A stretch of 64,000 nt of DNA from Thermoactinomyces intermedius. Lineage in GTDB: Bacteria > Bacillota > Bacilli > Thermoactinomycetales > Thermoactinomycetaceae. Positions 42,563 through 51,571 of the stretch are shown piece by piece (within the stretch, counting starts at the first letter, position 1; each line of letters starts with the position of its first letter). The DNA is taken from NCBI RefSeq assembly GCF_016055025.1, contig NZ_JAECVW010000008.1. One strand, written 5' to 3'. The translations under genes were made by a program, and so were the position numbers. The notes below the pieces were generated by a model. The model was not told the DNA's origin and searched no databases. It saw only the letters and a list, made by a program, of their open reading frames with translations.

Positions 42563-45088
42563 TTCGAAGATGCCGAAAAAGCAGCCGAAGAGCTCGAGAT
42601 TACATTGACCAGCCGGGATGGCGGCAGTGAACGCATTCCCATGTGCGGGGTTCCTTATCATTCGGCTCACACCTATGTGGAAAAACTGATTGATCAGGGA
42701 TATAAAGTCGCCATCTGTGAGCAGGTGGAAGATCCTTCCGCTGCCAAAGGGGTGGTCAAGCGGGAAGTGGTTCGCGTGATCACGCCCGGGACCATCATGG
42801 AAGAAAACATGCTGGTTGACCAGGAAAACAATTTCTTGGTGACACTGACCGGAAGCGCGAATCAAATGGCATTGGCAGCAGTGGATCTGTCCACGGGAGA
42901 GTGCCACATCACGGAGATGGGCGGTTCGCTGGACGGAATTTTGGATGAAATTTCTTCCTATCAGCCGAAGGAAATCGTGTTGGATGTATCCCTGGCAGAG
43001 CAAGCGGCGGTGAAAGAACAAATTGAAACCCGCTTAAAATGTTTGATCACGCCGCATGACCTGGATGCCGGTTCCGAAAAGAAATTGTCCGAAGAGTTGC
43101 CGGCGCAGTTTCCGCAATATCCCGAGTTGTGCGATACCCCGTTTTTGCGAAAAGTGGTCGCTTTGTTATTCTCTTATCTGAAACAAACACAAAAGCGGGC
43201 TTTGCATCATTTGCAGCGGTTGCACCGGTATGACGCCAAGCAGTATATGATGTTGGATGAAGCGGCGAGAAGAAACCTGGAATTGACGGCAACGCTTGGC
43301 GAAGGAAAGAAAAAAGGTTCGCTTTTGTGGCTGTTGGATCAAACGGCCACCGCAATGGGAAGCCGTTTGTTGAAAAAGTGGCTGGACAAGCCGCTTCTGT
43401 CACTGGAAGAGATCACCCGGCGCCAAAATATGGTGGAAGCATTGCTTTCTGATTTTTTGTTGCTGGATGAAGTGCGGGACCGGATGAAGCAGGTTTATGA
43501 TTTGGAACGGCTGGCAGCGCGCATTTCTTACGGATCGGCGAATGCGCGGGATTTAAACAGCGTGAAAAGATCGCTTTCCATCATTCCTGAACTGAAAGAA
43601 AAATTGTTGCAATCCGACTCCCGGCCGCTGAAGGAATTGGCGGAAAAAATGGATGAGTTGACGGATGTCAAAAACCTCATCGACGAAGCGTTGGTGGAAG
43701 AAGCACCGGTTTCCGTCAAGGAAGGCGGCATCATCCGCGAAGGCTTCCATGAAAAATTGGATCAATTGCGGAAGATCCAGAAAGACGGGAAAAGCTGGAT
43801 TGCCGAGCTGGAGCAAAAAGAAAGAGACCTGACGGGAATCAAGTCGTTAAAAATCCGTTATAACCGGGTGTTCGGCTATTATATCGAGGTCACCAAGTCC
43901 AATCTGCATCTGGTTCCCAAAGACCGGTATCACCGCAAGCAAACGCTCGCCAATTCGGAACGGTATATCACGCCGGAATTAAAAGAACGGGAACAGCTCA
44001 TCTTAAATGCCTCGGAAAGATCCGTGGAACTGGAATATGAACTGTTTACAAAAGTCCGGGATCAGGTGGCGGCCCAAGTTCAACGTTTGCAATCGCTGGC
44101 CGGGCGGGTGGCCGAGTTGGATGTTTTGCACGCCTTTGCGCTGATTGCCCAAAAGTATCAGTATGTCCGTCCGAAAGTGCATACGGGCAGTCAGCTGAAA
44201 ATCAAAGCAGGCCGCCATCCGGTCGTCGAAGCCGTGAACCATACGGGGGAATTTGTTGCCAATGATGCGGAGTTGGACCAGGAAAACCGCCAGGTCCTGT
44301 TGGTGACGGGACCGAACATGGCCGGAAAAAGCACATACATGAGACAAGTGGCTTTGATTGTGATCTTAAGCCAGATCGGAAGTTTCGTTCCGGCGGAAGA
44401 AGCGGAAATTTCCATAGTGGACCGCGTGTTTACCCGGATCGGGGCGGCAGATGATTTGACCGGCGGGCGGAGCACGTTTATGGTGGAGATGTCTGAAACC
44501 TGCCATGCCCTGAAGGAGGCCACCCGGCGGAGCTTGATCCTCTTGGACGAAGTGGGCCGGGGGACATCCACTTATGACGGAATGGCGCTCGCGCATGCCA
44601 TCGTGGAATACATTCATGATCATGTGGGGGCCAAGACATTGTTTTCCACCCATTATCATGAGTTGACAAAGCTGGAAGAATCGTTGTCCCGGCTGAAAAA
44701 TGTGCATGCCCAATGCATCGAGCGGAACGGAAAGGTGGTCTTTTTGCACCGGATTGTCCCGGGAGGGGCGGACCGCAGTTACGGGATTCAGGTGGCCGAG
44801 CTGGCCGGGCTGCCAAAAGAAGTGATCACAAGAGCCAAGCAGCTGTTGGCCGAATTGGAAAACGGCACCCCCGGAGCTTCAAACACGGGTGTTTCCCCGG
44901 ATTCGTCGGGGCAGTTGTCCTTGTTCGATCCGTTGGAAATTCAGCCGGCAGCCCGGGAGACAGCCGCTTCGTCTTTGACCCCCGAAGAACAAGAAATTTT
45001 GGAGGCCGTCCGCAAGTGGGACTTAATGAATAAGACTCCGTTTGAATGCATGCAGTTTTTGCATGAGATCAAACAAAAATTAAATTAA
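42563..45088 (+). CDS. mutS: DNA mismatch repair protein MutS, exon 2 (841 codons)
   Basis: The frame continues MutS from FEDAEKAAEELEITLT to the end. Domains visible are the rest of the mismatch-binding domain (IPMCGVPYH), connector, lever and clamp, and the ABC ATPase with Walker A TGPNMAGKSTYMRQ, LTGGRSTFMVEM, Walker B LILLDEVGRGTSTYDG and STHYHEL. The C-terminal tail ends NKTPFECMQFLHEIKQKLN. The open frame extends upstream into the intron to 42380 but that part is not MutS. There is no good ribosome site at the exon start, so expression should depend on splicing. mutL follows 29 bases later. Confidence 0.96.
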   Translation, partial: FEDAEKAAEELEITLTSRDGGSERIPMCGVPYHSAHTYVEKLIDQGYKVAICEQVEDPSAAKGVVKREVVRVITPGTIMEENMLVDQENNFLVTLTGSANQMALAAVDLSTGECHITEMGGSLDGILDEISSYQPKEIVLDVSLAEQAAVKEQIETRLKCLITPHDLDAGSEKKLSEELPAQFPQYPELCDTPFLRKVVALLFSYLKQTQKRALHHLQRLHRYDAKQYMMLDEAARRNLELTATLGEGKKKGSLLWLLDQTATAMGSRLLKKWLDKPLLSLEEITRRQNMVEALLSDFLLLDEVRDRMKQVYDLERLAARISYGSANARDLNSVKRSLSIIPELKEKLLQSDSRPLKELAEKMDELTDVKNLIDEALVEEAPVSVKEGGIIREGFHEKLDQLRKIQKDGKSWIAELEQKERDLTGIKSLKIRYNRVFGYYIEVTKSNLHLVPKDRYHRKQTLANSERYITPELKEREQLILNASERSVELEYELFTKVRDQVAAQVQRLQSLAGRVAELDVLHAFALIAQKYQYVRPKVHTGSQLKIKAGRHPVVEAVNHTGEFVANDAELDQENRQVLLVTGPNMAGKSTYMRQVALIVILSQIGSFVPAEEAEISIVDRVFTRIGAADDLTGGRSTFMVEMSETCHALKEATRRSLILLDEVGRGTSTYDGMALAHAIVEYIHDHVGAKTLFSTHYHELTKLEESLSRLKNVHAQCIERNGKVVFLHRIVPGGADRSYGIQVAELAGLPKEVITRAKQLLAELENGTPGASNTGVSPDSSGQLSLFDPLEIQPAARETAASSLTPEEQEILEAVRKWDLMNKTPFECMQFLHEIKQKLN

Positions 45089-45117
45089 TCAACGCGGAAA
45101 AAGGAGGGGAGTGGATC

Positions 45118-47091
45118 GTGGGCATCATTCAAGTGCTGGATGATCATTTGACGAACCAAATCGCCGCGGGAGAAGTGGTGGAAAGGCCGGCATCGGTTGT
45201 CAAAGAGTTGGTGGAAAACTCCATCGATGCCGGCGCCACCCGGGTGCAGGTCATGATAGAAGAAGGCGGGATTTCGTTTATTCAGGTGTCGGATAATGGT
45301 TCGGGCATGGACCGGGAAGATGCCGTGTTGGCCTTTTCCCGCCATGCCACCAGCAAAATCAAACGGGAACGGGATCTGTATTCCATCCGGACGCTCGGTT
45401 TTCGGGGAGAAGCTTTGCCGAGCATCGCTTCAGTTGCCAGAGTGGAAATGGTGACCACGCAGGATCCTTCACAGCTGGCGACCAAAGTGAAAATCGCCGG
45501 GGGCGACATTGAAGCGGTGGAGGAAACCTCCCGTTCCAAGGGAACCGATGTGATTGTCCGGGATTTGTTTTATAACACTCCCGCCCGTTTAAAATATTTG
45601 AAAACGGTCAATACCGAAGTCAGCCACGTTGCCGATGTGTTGGGAAGGTTGGCCTTTGCCCATCCGGAAATTTCGTTCTCCCTGACCCACAACCGGAGGA
45701 AGTTGTTTCAGACCGCGGGAGACGGAAATTTGAAGCATGTACTCCTTTCCATTTACGGGAAACAGGTGGCCGGTCAGGCAGTTTCGATCGAAGGAAGCGA
45801 TATGGACTTCCGGGTTTACGGATGGATCACCAAACCGGAAATTACCCGTTCCAACCGGTCTTATTTGACCATCATCTTAAACGGGCGCTATGTGCGTTCC
45901 CTGCCGATCACCCAAGCCATTTTGCGTGCTTTCGGCACCTTGTTGCCGACGGGAAGGTTCCCGGTCGGGGTTTTGCATTTGGAGATGGATGCGCAGCTGT
46001 TGGATGTCAATGTCCACCCTTCCAAGTTGGAAGCAAGACTCAGCAAGGAAAAAGAATGTTGCCGGCTGGTTGAAGAAACGGTGCGGCAAGCCTTGCAAAA
46101 AGAGCGGTTGGTTGCGACGCCCAAAGCGGAATCAGCGGTGAAAAAACCGGAGTATAAGCAGGAAACGTTGCGGTGGAACCAAGGGAAAAGACCTGCCGTG
46201 AATCCCTATCCGTCCGACCGGCCCGATTCGTCATGGCAACTGCGTGAAAGCCCGGTTGCGCCGGTCAAGAAAGAAGAGCCGGCCAAGAAAGAGGAAGCGA
46301 AGGAAACAAATCCGGCGCCGGTCTTTCCGGATCCCTCCCCGTCCCAAAGCGAACCGGAACCCAAAGAGTCGGGATATCAATCCTCCTTGAGTGCGTGGTC
46401 GGAGCAGAATCCGACCCGGGAAGAAGCAAAGGAAAAGACACCCATTCCCGCTCCGGCGGTTTTGGAAGAAGAAACGGAGGCGGAGGAGGCGGAAGCAAAC
46501 GGGGAAGATCGGTTGCCGCCCATGACCCCGTTGGCGCAGGTCCACGGCACTTATATCGTGGCGCAATCGGAAGACGGATTTTTTTTGCTGGATCAACACG
46601 CGGCACATGAGCGCATTTATTACGAGATTTATTCCAAAAAGCTGGGGGAAGCAAATCATCACCAGTATTCCCTTTTGATTCCCATGACGATCGAGTGCAC
46701 GCCGGCCGAAGCCGAAATATTAAACATGCATCTGGATTATCTGAATCAGTGGGGCCTGGAAATGGAGCCTTTTGGCGGAACCACGTTTGTGATCCGCGCT
46801 TATCCCGCGTGGTTTCCGAAAGAGGATCCCCAACAATTGATTCATGAGATCATTGATTGGCTGAAAGAACACGGGAAAGTGGAGACTGCTCAACTGAGGG
46901 ATGCCACCGCCAAAATGATGTCATGCAAAGCGGCGATCAAAGCCAACCGCTATTTGCGCAAAGAAGAGATGGAAGAACTGTTGAACCAGTTGAGCCGCTG
47001 TGAAAATCCGTTTACTTGTCCGCACGGACGGCCCATTTTTGTTCATTTTTCAACTTATGAATTGGAAAAAATGTTTAAAAGGGTGATGTAA
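45118..47091 (+). CDS. mutL: DNA mismatch repair protein MutL
   Basis: A 657-residue MutL. The GHKL ATPase motifs are VVKELVENSIDAGA, DNGSGM and GFRGEALPSIASV. A Pro/Glu-rich linker of about 150 residues follows. The C-terminal domain carries the endonuclease motif DQHAAHERIYYE, plus SCKAAIKAN and CPHGRPIFVHFS for metal binding. It nicks DNA after MutS recognition. The start GTG lies after GGAGGGGAG. It is in one operon with mutS and so depends on the same intron-bearing transcript. Confidence 0.97.
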   Translation: MGIIQVLDDHLTNQIAAGEVVERPASVVKELVENSIDAGATRVQVMIEEGGISFIQVSDNGSGMDREDAVLAFSRHATSKIKRERDLYSIRTLGFRGEALPSIASVARVEMVTTQDPSQLATKVKIAGGDIEAVEETSRSKGTDVIVRDLFYNTPARLKYLKTVNTEVSHVADVLGRLAFAHPEISFSLTHNRRKLFQTAGDGNLKHVLLSIYGKQVAGQAVSIEGSDMDFRVYGWITKPEITRSNRSYLTIILNGRYVRSLPITQAILRAFGTLLPTGRFPVGVLHLEMDAQLLDVNVHPSKLEARLSKEKECCRLVEETVRQALQKERLVATPKAESAVKKPEYKQETLRWNQGKRPAVNPYPSDRPDSSWQLRESPVAPVKKEEPAKKEEAKETNPAPVFPDPSPSQSEPEPKESGYQSSLSAWSEQNPTREEAKEKTPIPAPAVLEEETEAEEAEANGEDRLPPMTPLAQVHGTYIVAQSEDGFFLLDQHAAHERIYYEIYSKKLGEANHHQYSLLIPMTIECTPAEAEILNMHLDYLNQWGLEMEPFGGTTFVIRAYPAWFPKEDPQQLIHEIIDWLKEHGKVETAQLRDATAKMMSCKAAIKANRYLRKEEMEELLNQLSRCENPFTCPHGRPIFVHFSTYELEKMFKRVM

Positions 47092-47093
47092 TA

Positions 47094-47876
47094 TTGTTTG
47101 TCACAACATCTTTTCACCCGGGAGACCAGGAAACAAACGAAGCAAAAGAATTGGCCCGTGAGTGGAAGGTGCCGTTCGTCCGGCGCGGTCGCCGGTCTCT
47201 TCAAGCGCTTTTCGAGCAGACGGCATCAGGTCAGGCGGTCATTGTCAGCAAAGATGGATGGCGCTATGAAGACAAAAAAGGCCACGCCTTCTTTTTTCAT
47301 CCCAACATGTCCGCCCTTCGCATCAAACATTTGGCTGCCGGGCAGCCGGACAGCATGGTGACGGCGGCGGGACTGAAAGAAGGGGATCATGTCCTGGATT
47401 GTACCTTGGGGATGGGGGCGGATTCCATCGTGGCCAGTTATGTGGTCGGGGAAAAAGGCCGGGTTGTGGCGTTGGAGAGTGAGCCGGTCATCGCGGCGAT
47501 CGCCGGGCACGGCCTGCAAACCTACCGGACCGGGCGCAAAGCTTTGAATGAAGCGATGCGGAGGGTTGAAATCGTTCAGGCCCGTTATCAAACCTATTTG
47601 AAACAATTGGAGGATCAATCCTTTGATGTGGTGATGTTTGACCCGATGTTCCGGGAAACGGTGAAACAGTCGTCAGCCATGCAAATGTTAAAGCCCCTGG
47701 CCAACCCGGAACCTTTGGACCCGGAGTCGGTGCAAGAAGCCGTGCGGGTGGCCAGGAGGGCTGTTTTGTTGAAAGAACGGCCGAAAAGCGGGGAGTTTGA
47801 ACGCCTGGGCTTTACGATTGTAAAAGCCTCATCCAATTATGCTTGGGGTGTGATCCGGAAAGGAGGGCACCGGTGA
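47094..47876 (+). CDS. Class I SAM-dependent methyltransferase (RsmJ-like)
   Basis: A 260-residue methyltransferase. The SAM loop VLDCTLGMGADSIVAS and the later VVMFDPMFRETVKQ match the RsmJ (YhiQ)-like family, whose E. coli member methylates 16S rRNA G1516. Whether the substrate is the same here is unknown. TTG at 47094 is three bases after the mutL stop, with AGGGTG upstream. The end overlaps miaA. Confidence 0.82.
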   Translation: MFVTTSFHPGDQETNEAKELAREWKVPFVRRGRRSLQALFEQTASGQAVIVSKDGWRYEDKKGHAFFFHPNMSALRIKHLAAGQPDSMVTAAGLKEGDHVLDCTLGMGADSIVASYVVGEKGRVVALESEPVIAAIAGHGLQTYRTGRKALNEAMRRVEIVQARYQTYLKQLEDQSFDVVMFDPMFRETVKQSSAMQMLKPLANPEPLDPESVQEAVRVARRAVLLKERPKSGEFERLGFTIVKASSNYAWGVIRKGGHR

Positions 47877-48802
47877 AAGAAAAGCTTGTTGTCATTGTCG
47901 GACCGACGGCGGTCGGAAAAACCGGTTTGAGCGTCCGGCTGGCCAAACGGTTTCATGGCGAAGTTATTTCCGGAGATTCCATGCAGGTTTACCGGGGAAT
48001 GGACATCGGGACGGCCAAAATCATGCCGGAGGAGATGGAGGGGGTTCCTCATCATCTCATTGACATTCTTCCTCCGGATCGAAATTTCTCGGTTCAGGAA
48101 TATCAACAGCTGGCCCGGGAAATAATCACCGGGATCAACCGGCGCGGGCATCTGCCCATCCTGGTGGGTGGGACCGGTTTGTACATCGAAGCGGTGGTCC
48201 ATGATTACCTGATGCCCCATGTCAAAGAGGACCCCATGCTTCGCGAAGAACTGCATGCGTTTGCCCGGCGGGAAGGCAATGAAGCGTTGCACCGGCGGTT
48301 GGAAGAAGTGGACCCGGTCCAGGCCAAAAAATTGCATCCCAATGATCTCCGACGTATGATTCGGGCTTTGGAAGTTTATCATGTTACTGGAAAGCCATTT
48401 TCCGAGCTGAAAGGAAAAGGAACCTCCCCTTACGACGTGCTGTGGATCGGTCTCACCATGCCGCGGGAACAATTGTACGAGCGGATTAACCGGCGGGTGG
48501 ACGAGATGATCCAAAAAGGCCTGGTGGAGGAAGTGAAAAAACTGTGGGAGCAAGGATACGGGCTTCATTTGACTTCCATGCAGGCAATCGGGTATAAAGA
48601 GATTGTAAGTTATTTGAAAAACGAAATCACGTTGGACGAAGCGATTCATCTCATCAAGCGAGGATCGCGGAAATACGCGAAACGACAGCTCTCCTGGTTT
48701 CGGCGTTTAAAAGAAATCCATTGGTTTGACGTGACAAATTCCCAATCTTTTCGAGAAATTGAAGAACTGGTGGCAGGAAAGTTTCCTTTGGCCAGAGAAT
48801 AG
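47873..48802 (+). CDS. miaA: tRNA dimethylallyltransferase MiaA
   Basis: A 309-residue enzyme that adds dimethylallyl to A37 of tRNA. Walker A is GPTAVGKTGLS; GDSMQVYRGMDIGTAK, LVGGTGLYIEAV and QAIGYKEI are family motifs. GTG at 47873 lies after AAAGGAGG and overlaps the methyltransferase stop (GTGA). MiaB, the next enzyme in the pathway, is encoded at 36 kb. Confidence 0.97.
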   Translation: MKEKLVVIVGPTAVGKTGLSVRLAKRFHGEVISGDSMQVYRGMDIGTAKIMPEEMEGVPHHLIDILPPDRNFSVQEYQQLAREIITGINRRGHLPILVGGTGLYIEAVVHDYLMPHVKEDPMLREELHAFARREGNEALHRRLEEVDPVQAKKLHPNDLRRMIRALEVYHVTGKPFSELKGKGTSPYDVLWIGLTMPREQLYERINRRVDEMIQKGLVEEVKKLWEQGYGLHLTSMQAIGYKEIVSYLKNEITLDEAIHLIKRGSRKYAKRQLSWFRRLKEIHWFDVTNSQSFREIEELVAGKFPLARE

Positions 48803-48844
48803 AGTACAATAACGTTAAATGTAAATACATAGGAGGTACGGGTT

Positions 48845-49087
48845 TTGAAACAAACAATCAATATTCAAGATACATTCCTCAACCAAATCCGTAAAGAATC
48901 AGTACCAGTTACCATTTATTTGGTGAACGGGTTTCAATTGCGCGGTGTGATCCGCGGCTTTGACAACTTCACCATTGTGATTGACAGTGACGGCAAGCAA
49001 CAAATGGTATATAAGCATGCGATCTCCACGTTCACCCCTGCACGTCCCGTTTCTTTGATGCCCGCCAGTGAAGAAAGAGAAAGCTGA
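48845..49087 (+). CDS. hfq: RNA chaperone Hfq
   Basis: An 80-residue Sm-like protein with FLNQIRKESVPVTIYLVNG (Sm1) and the YKHAIST motif (Sm2). It forms a hexamer that binds small RNAs and A-rich RNA. The start is TTG after AGGAGG. A possible -10 TACAAT lies at 48805-48810, so hfq may have its own promoter besides the miaA transcript. Confidence 0.97.
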   Translation: MKQTINIQDTFLNQIRKESVPVTIYLVNGFQLRGVIRGFDNFTIVIDSDGKQQMVYKHAISTFTPARPVSLMPASEERES

Positions 49088-49111
49088 GTTGTTCGTTTCA
49101 CTTGTTTTGCT

Positions 49112-49140
49112 GCTGACCGGACCGGCCGGCAGCTTTTTTT
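49112..49140 (+). terminator. Terminator after hfq
   Basis: A hairpin GCTG-a-CCGG/CCGG-CAGC is followed by seven T's. Confidence 0.85.
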
Positions 49141-49285
49141 ATTGCCACGGTTTTTGATATCGGCTGTCAAGGGGGCCGGGCGGTACCTGCCATCAATCCC
49201 GATGCCGTGTTTTCCACGATTTTTCACCAAAAAATGGGCGGATGCGTATACTGGGATCAGCGATTAAGGACGAAGAGGTGAAACA

Positions 49286-50278
49286 ATGAGCAGAAGGGTG
49301 ATGACAGTAAACGCCAAGCATCAGATTCATGTGGTTTTTGACCATCCGGAAAGAAAACACACGCTTTTGTCGCGGACGGAGCCGTTGAAGCCGGCTTGTC
49401 CGGCCGGTGAACCGGGGCCTTTGCAGGAGTGCTTTGACCAATTGGACCGGCTGGTGGGGCTGAATAAAATCAAGGAGTTTATCAAAGAGATTTATGCATG
49501 GCTGGAGATCGGAAAACAGAGGAGAGCGGCCGGTTTAAGCGCCGAACAACAAGTGTTGCACATGATTTTTTCCGGGAGTCCGGGAACGGGAAAAACCACG
49601 GTTGCACGGATTTTGAGCCGGTTATTAAAAGAAATGGGCGTGCTGTCCAAAGGGCATTTGATCGAAGTGGAACGGGCGGATTTGGTGGGAGAGTATATCG
49701 GCCATACGGCGCAAAAAACAAGAGAACATGTGCGAAGGGCGTTGGGCGGTGTTTTGTTTATTGACGAAGCTTATTCGCTCGCCCGGGGAGGGGAAAAAGA
49801 TTTCGGCAAAGAAGCTGTTGATACGATGGTCAAATCGATGGAAGACTATAAAAATGATTTCATTTTGATTTTGGCGGGGTATCCCAATGAAATGGACGCA
49901 TTTTTGCGTTTGAATCCCGGTCTTCCTTCCCGCTTTCCGATTCATTTGCATTTTCCGGATTTCAAATTGGATGAATTGATGAAGATTGCCGAGCAGATGC
50001 TGCAAGAGCGGGAGTATTTCTTATCCCGGCCGGCCAAAGATAAATTGCGAAACCACTTGCAACAACAGCTTCACCTCGCCAAGGACGGTTTTGGAAATGC
50101 CCGGTACGTCCGCAATTTGATTGAAAAATCGATCCGGAATCAAGCGGTGCGCCTGATGAAAAAAACGCATGTGACCAGAGAGGAATTGATGACGTTAAGA
50201 AGTGAGGATTTGCGGTTTGACGATCTGAAAAACAGTTCATGGTATAATGAAAAAATGCCTCATCAGTATCTGGTGTAA
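49286..50278 (+). CDS. spoVK: Stage V sporulation protein K (AAA ATPase)
   Basis: A 330-residue AAA protein of the SpoVK/CbbX group. Walker A is FSGSPGTGKTTVARIL, Walker B GGVLFIDEAYSLARG, and the second region holds AGYPNEMDAFLRLNPGLPSRFP. It is required for spore maturation in B. subtilis. The start ATG follows AGAGGTG. The next gene is hflX, as in B. subtilis. I could not find a clean sigma-E site upstream. Confidence 0.93.
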   Translation: MSRRVMTVNAKHQIHVVFDHPERKHTLLSRTEPLKPACPAGEPGPLQECFDQLDRLVGLNKIKEFIKEIYAWLEIGKQRRAAGLSAEQQVLHMIFSGSPGTGKTTVARILSRLLKEMGVLSKGHLIEVERADLVGEYIGHTAQKTREHVRRALGGVLFIDEAYSLARGGEKDFGKEAVDTMVKSMEDYKNDFILILAGYPNEMDAFLRLNPGLPSRFPIHLHFPDFKLDELMKIAEQMLQEREYFLSRPAKDKLRNHLQQQLHLAKDGFGNARYVRNLIEKSIRNQAVRLMKKTHVTREELMTLRSEDLRFDDLKNSSWYNEKMPHQYLV

Positions 50279-50289
50279 GAAAGGGTTGA

Positions 50290-51558
50290 GTGCGTATTCA
50301 GGAGTTGGAAGGAAAAGAGAAAGCGATTTTGGTGGGGTGCGGCACGAAAAAACAGGAATGGTCCTTGCGCTCCACTTTGGAAGAGTTAAAGAGTCTGGCG
50401 GAAACGGCGCAAGCGGTTCCGGTCAGCCAGGTGCTTCAATTCAGGGACCGGATTGACCCGGCTTGGTATATCGGGCGGGGAAAAGCAGAAGAAATCGCCC
50501 GCATGGCGGAAGAAAACGAGGCAGACCTGGTGATTTTTGACCAAGAGCTTTCCCCTGCGCAGCTTCGAAACCTGGAAGAGTTGATCCCTTGCAAAGTGAT
50601 CGACCGCACGCAATTGATTTTGGATATTTTTGCGCAACGGGCCCGGACCAAAGAAGGAAAAATTCAGGTGGAACTGGCCCAGTTGAAATATTTGCTGCCC
50701 CGCCTGGCCGGAAAAGGGAAAGCGATGTCCCGTCTGGGCGGCGGCATCGGAACCCGCGGCCCCGGGGAAAAGAAACTGGAAACGGATCGCCGCCACATCC
50801 GCCGCCAAATCAGCGTTCTGACCAAACAGCTTGCGGAAATTAAAAAACACCGCAAGTTGCATCAGGAACGCCGGAAAAAGAACGGCATCCCGCAGGTGGC
50901 CTTGGTGGGATACACCAATGCCGGAAAATCGACTTTGTTAAATCAACTGACAGGTGCGGGCGTGCTGTCCGAAAACCGGTTGTTTGCCACATTGGATCCG
51001 ACATCCCGCCAGCTGGTGCTTCCCTCCGGCAAGGAAGTGATCCTGACGGATACCGTCGGGTTTATCCGGCAACTGCCGCACCATTTGATCGCCGCTTTCC
51101 GCTCGACGTTGGAACAGGTGAAGGAAGCGGATTTGTTGTTGCATGTGGTGGATGCTTCCCACCCGGAAGCAATGGAGCAGGTGGAGGCCGTGGAGCAGGT
51201 CTTGACTGATCTGAATGCCGCGGACATCCCGGTTTTAATGGTCTGGAACAAAGCGGACCGGCTGGAGCGGAGAGTGCCTGAAGGCTGGGATCCGGATCAT
51301 CTCTTGATCTCTGCTTTCAACGAACAGGATCTGAACCGGTTGAAGGCACGTGTGGAGCAGGCGTTGCAACAAGAGATGATCATCGGTCAGGCGGAAATCC
51401 CGGTCATGCGGGGAGACTGGATTTCGCTGTTGCATCATAAAGCGGAAATGATAGAATCGAATACGGACGATTTGATGATGGTTATAAAGTTTCGCCTTTC
51501 TCCCGCTGATTTTGATCAGTTGCCCGGGGAGTTGAAAAGCCGGATTCAAATCCAATAA
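50290..51558 (+). CDS. hflX: GTPase HflX
   Basis: A 422-residue ribosome-associated GTPase that splits stalled or stressed ribosomes. The N-terminal HflX domain has PAWYIGRGKAEEI and ELSPAQLRNLEE. The Gly-rich RLGGGIGTRGPGEKKLETDRR precedes the G domain with GYTNAGKSTL (G1), DTVGFIRQLPH (G3) and NKAD (G4). The start is GTG 11 bases after spoVK. Confidence 0.96.
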   Translation: MRIQELEGKEKAILVGCGTKKQEWSLRSTLEELKSLAETAQAVPVSQVLQFRDRIDPAWYIGRGKAEEIARMAEENEADLVIFDQELSPAQLRNLEELIPCKVIDRTQLILDIFAQRARTKEGKIQVELAQLKYLLPRLAGKGKAMSRLGGGIGTRGPGEKKLETDRRHIRRQISVLTKQLAEIKKHRKLHQERRKKNGIPQVALVGYTNAGKSTLLNQLTGAGVLSENRLFATLDPTSRQLVLPSGKEVILTDTVGFIRQLPHHLIAAFRSTLEQVKEADLLLHVVDASHPEAMEQVEAVEQVLTDLNAADIPVLMVWNKADRLERRVPEGWDPDHLLISAFNEQDLNRLKARVEQALQQEMIIGQAEIPVMRGDWISLLHHKAEMIESNTDDLMMVIKFRLSPADFDQLPGELKSRIQIQ

Positions 51559-51571
51559 ACGAGTAACAGGA

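Noticed and set aside
40286..45088. mutS as a pseudogene broken by an insertion.
   Set aside because: Exon junctions, EBS/IBS pairing, domain V and an intact maturase frame all support a splicing intron, and exon 2 is undamaged.
49200..49285. Sigma-E promoter upstream of spoVK.
   Set aside because: CGTATACT near 49236 is only a partial match and no -35 fits.
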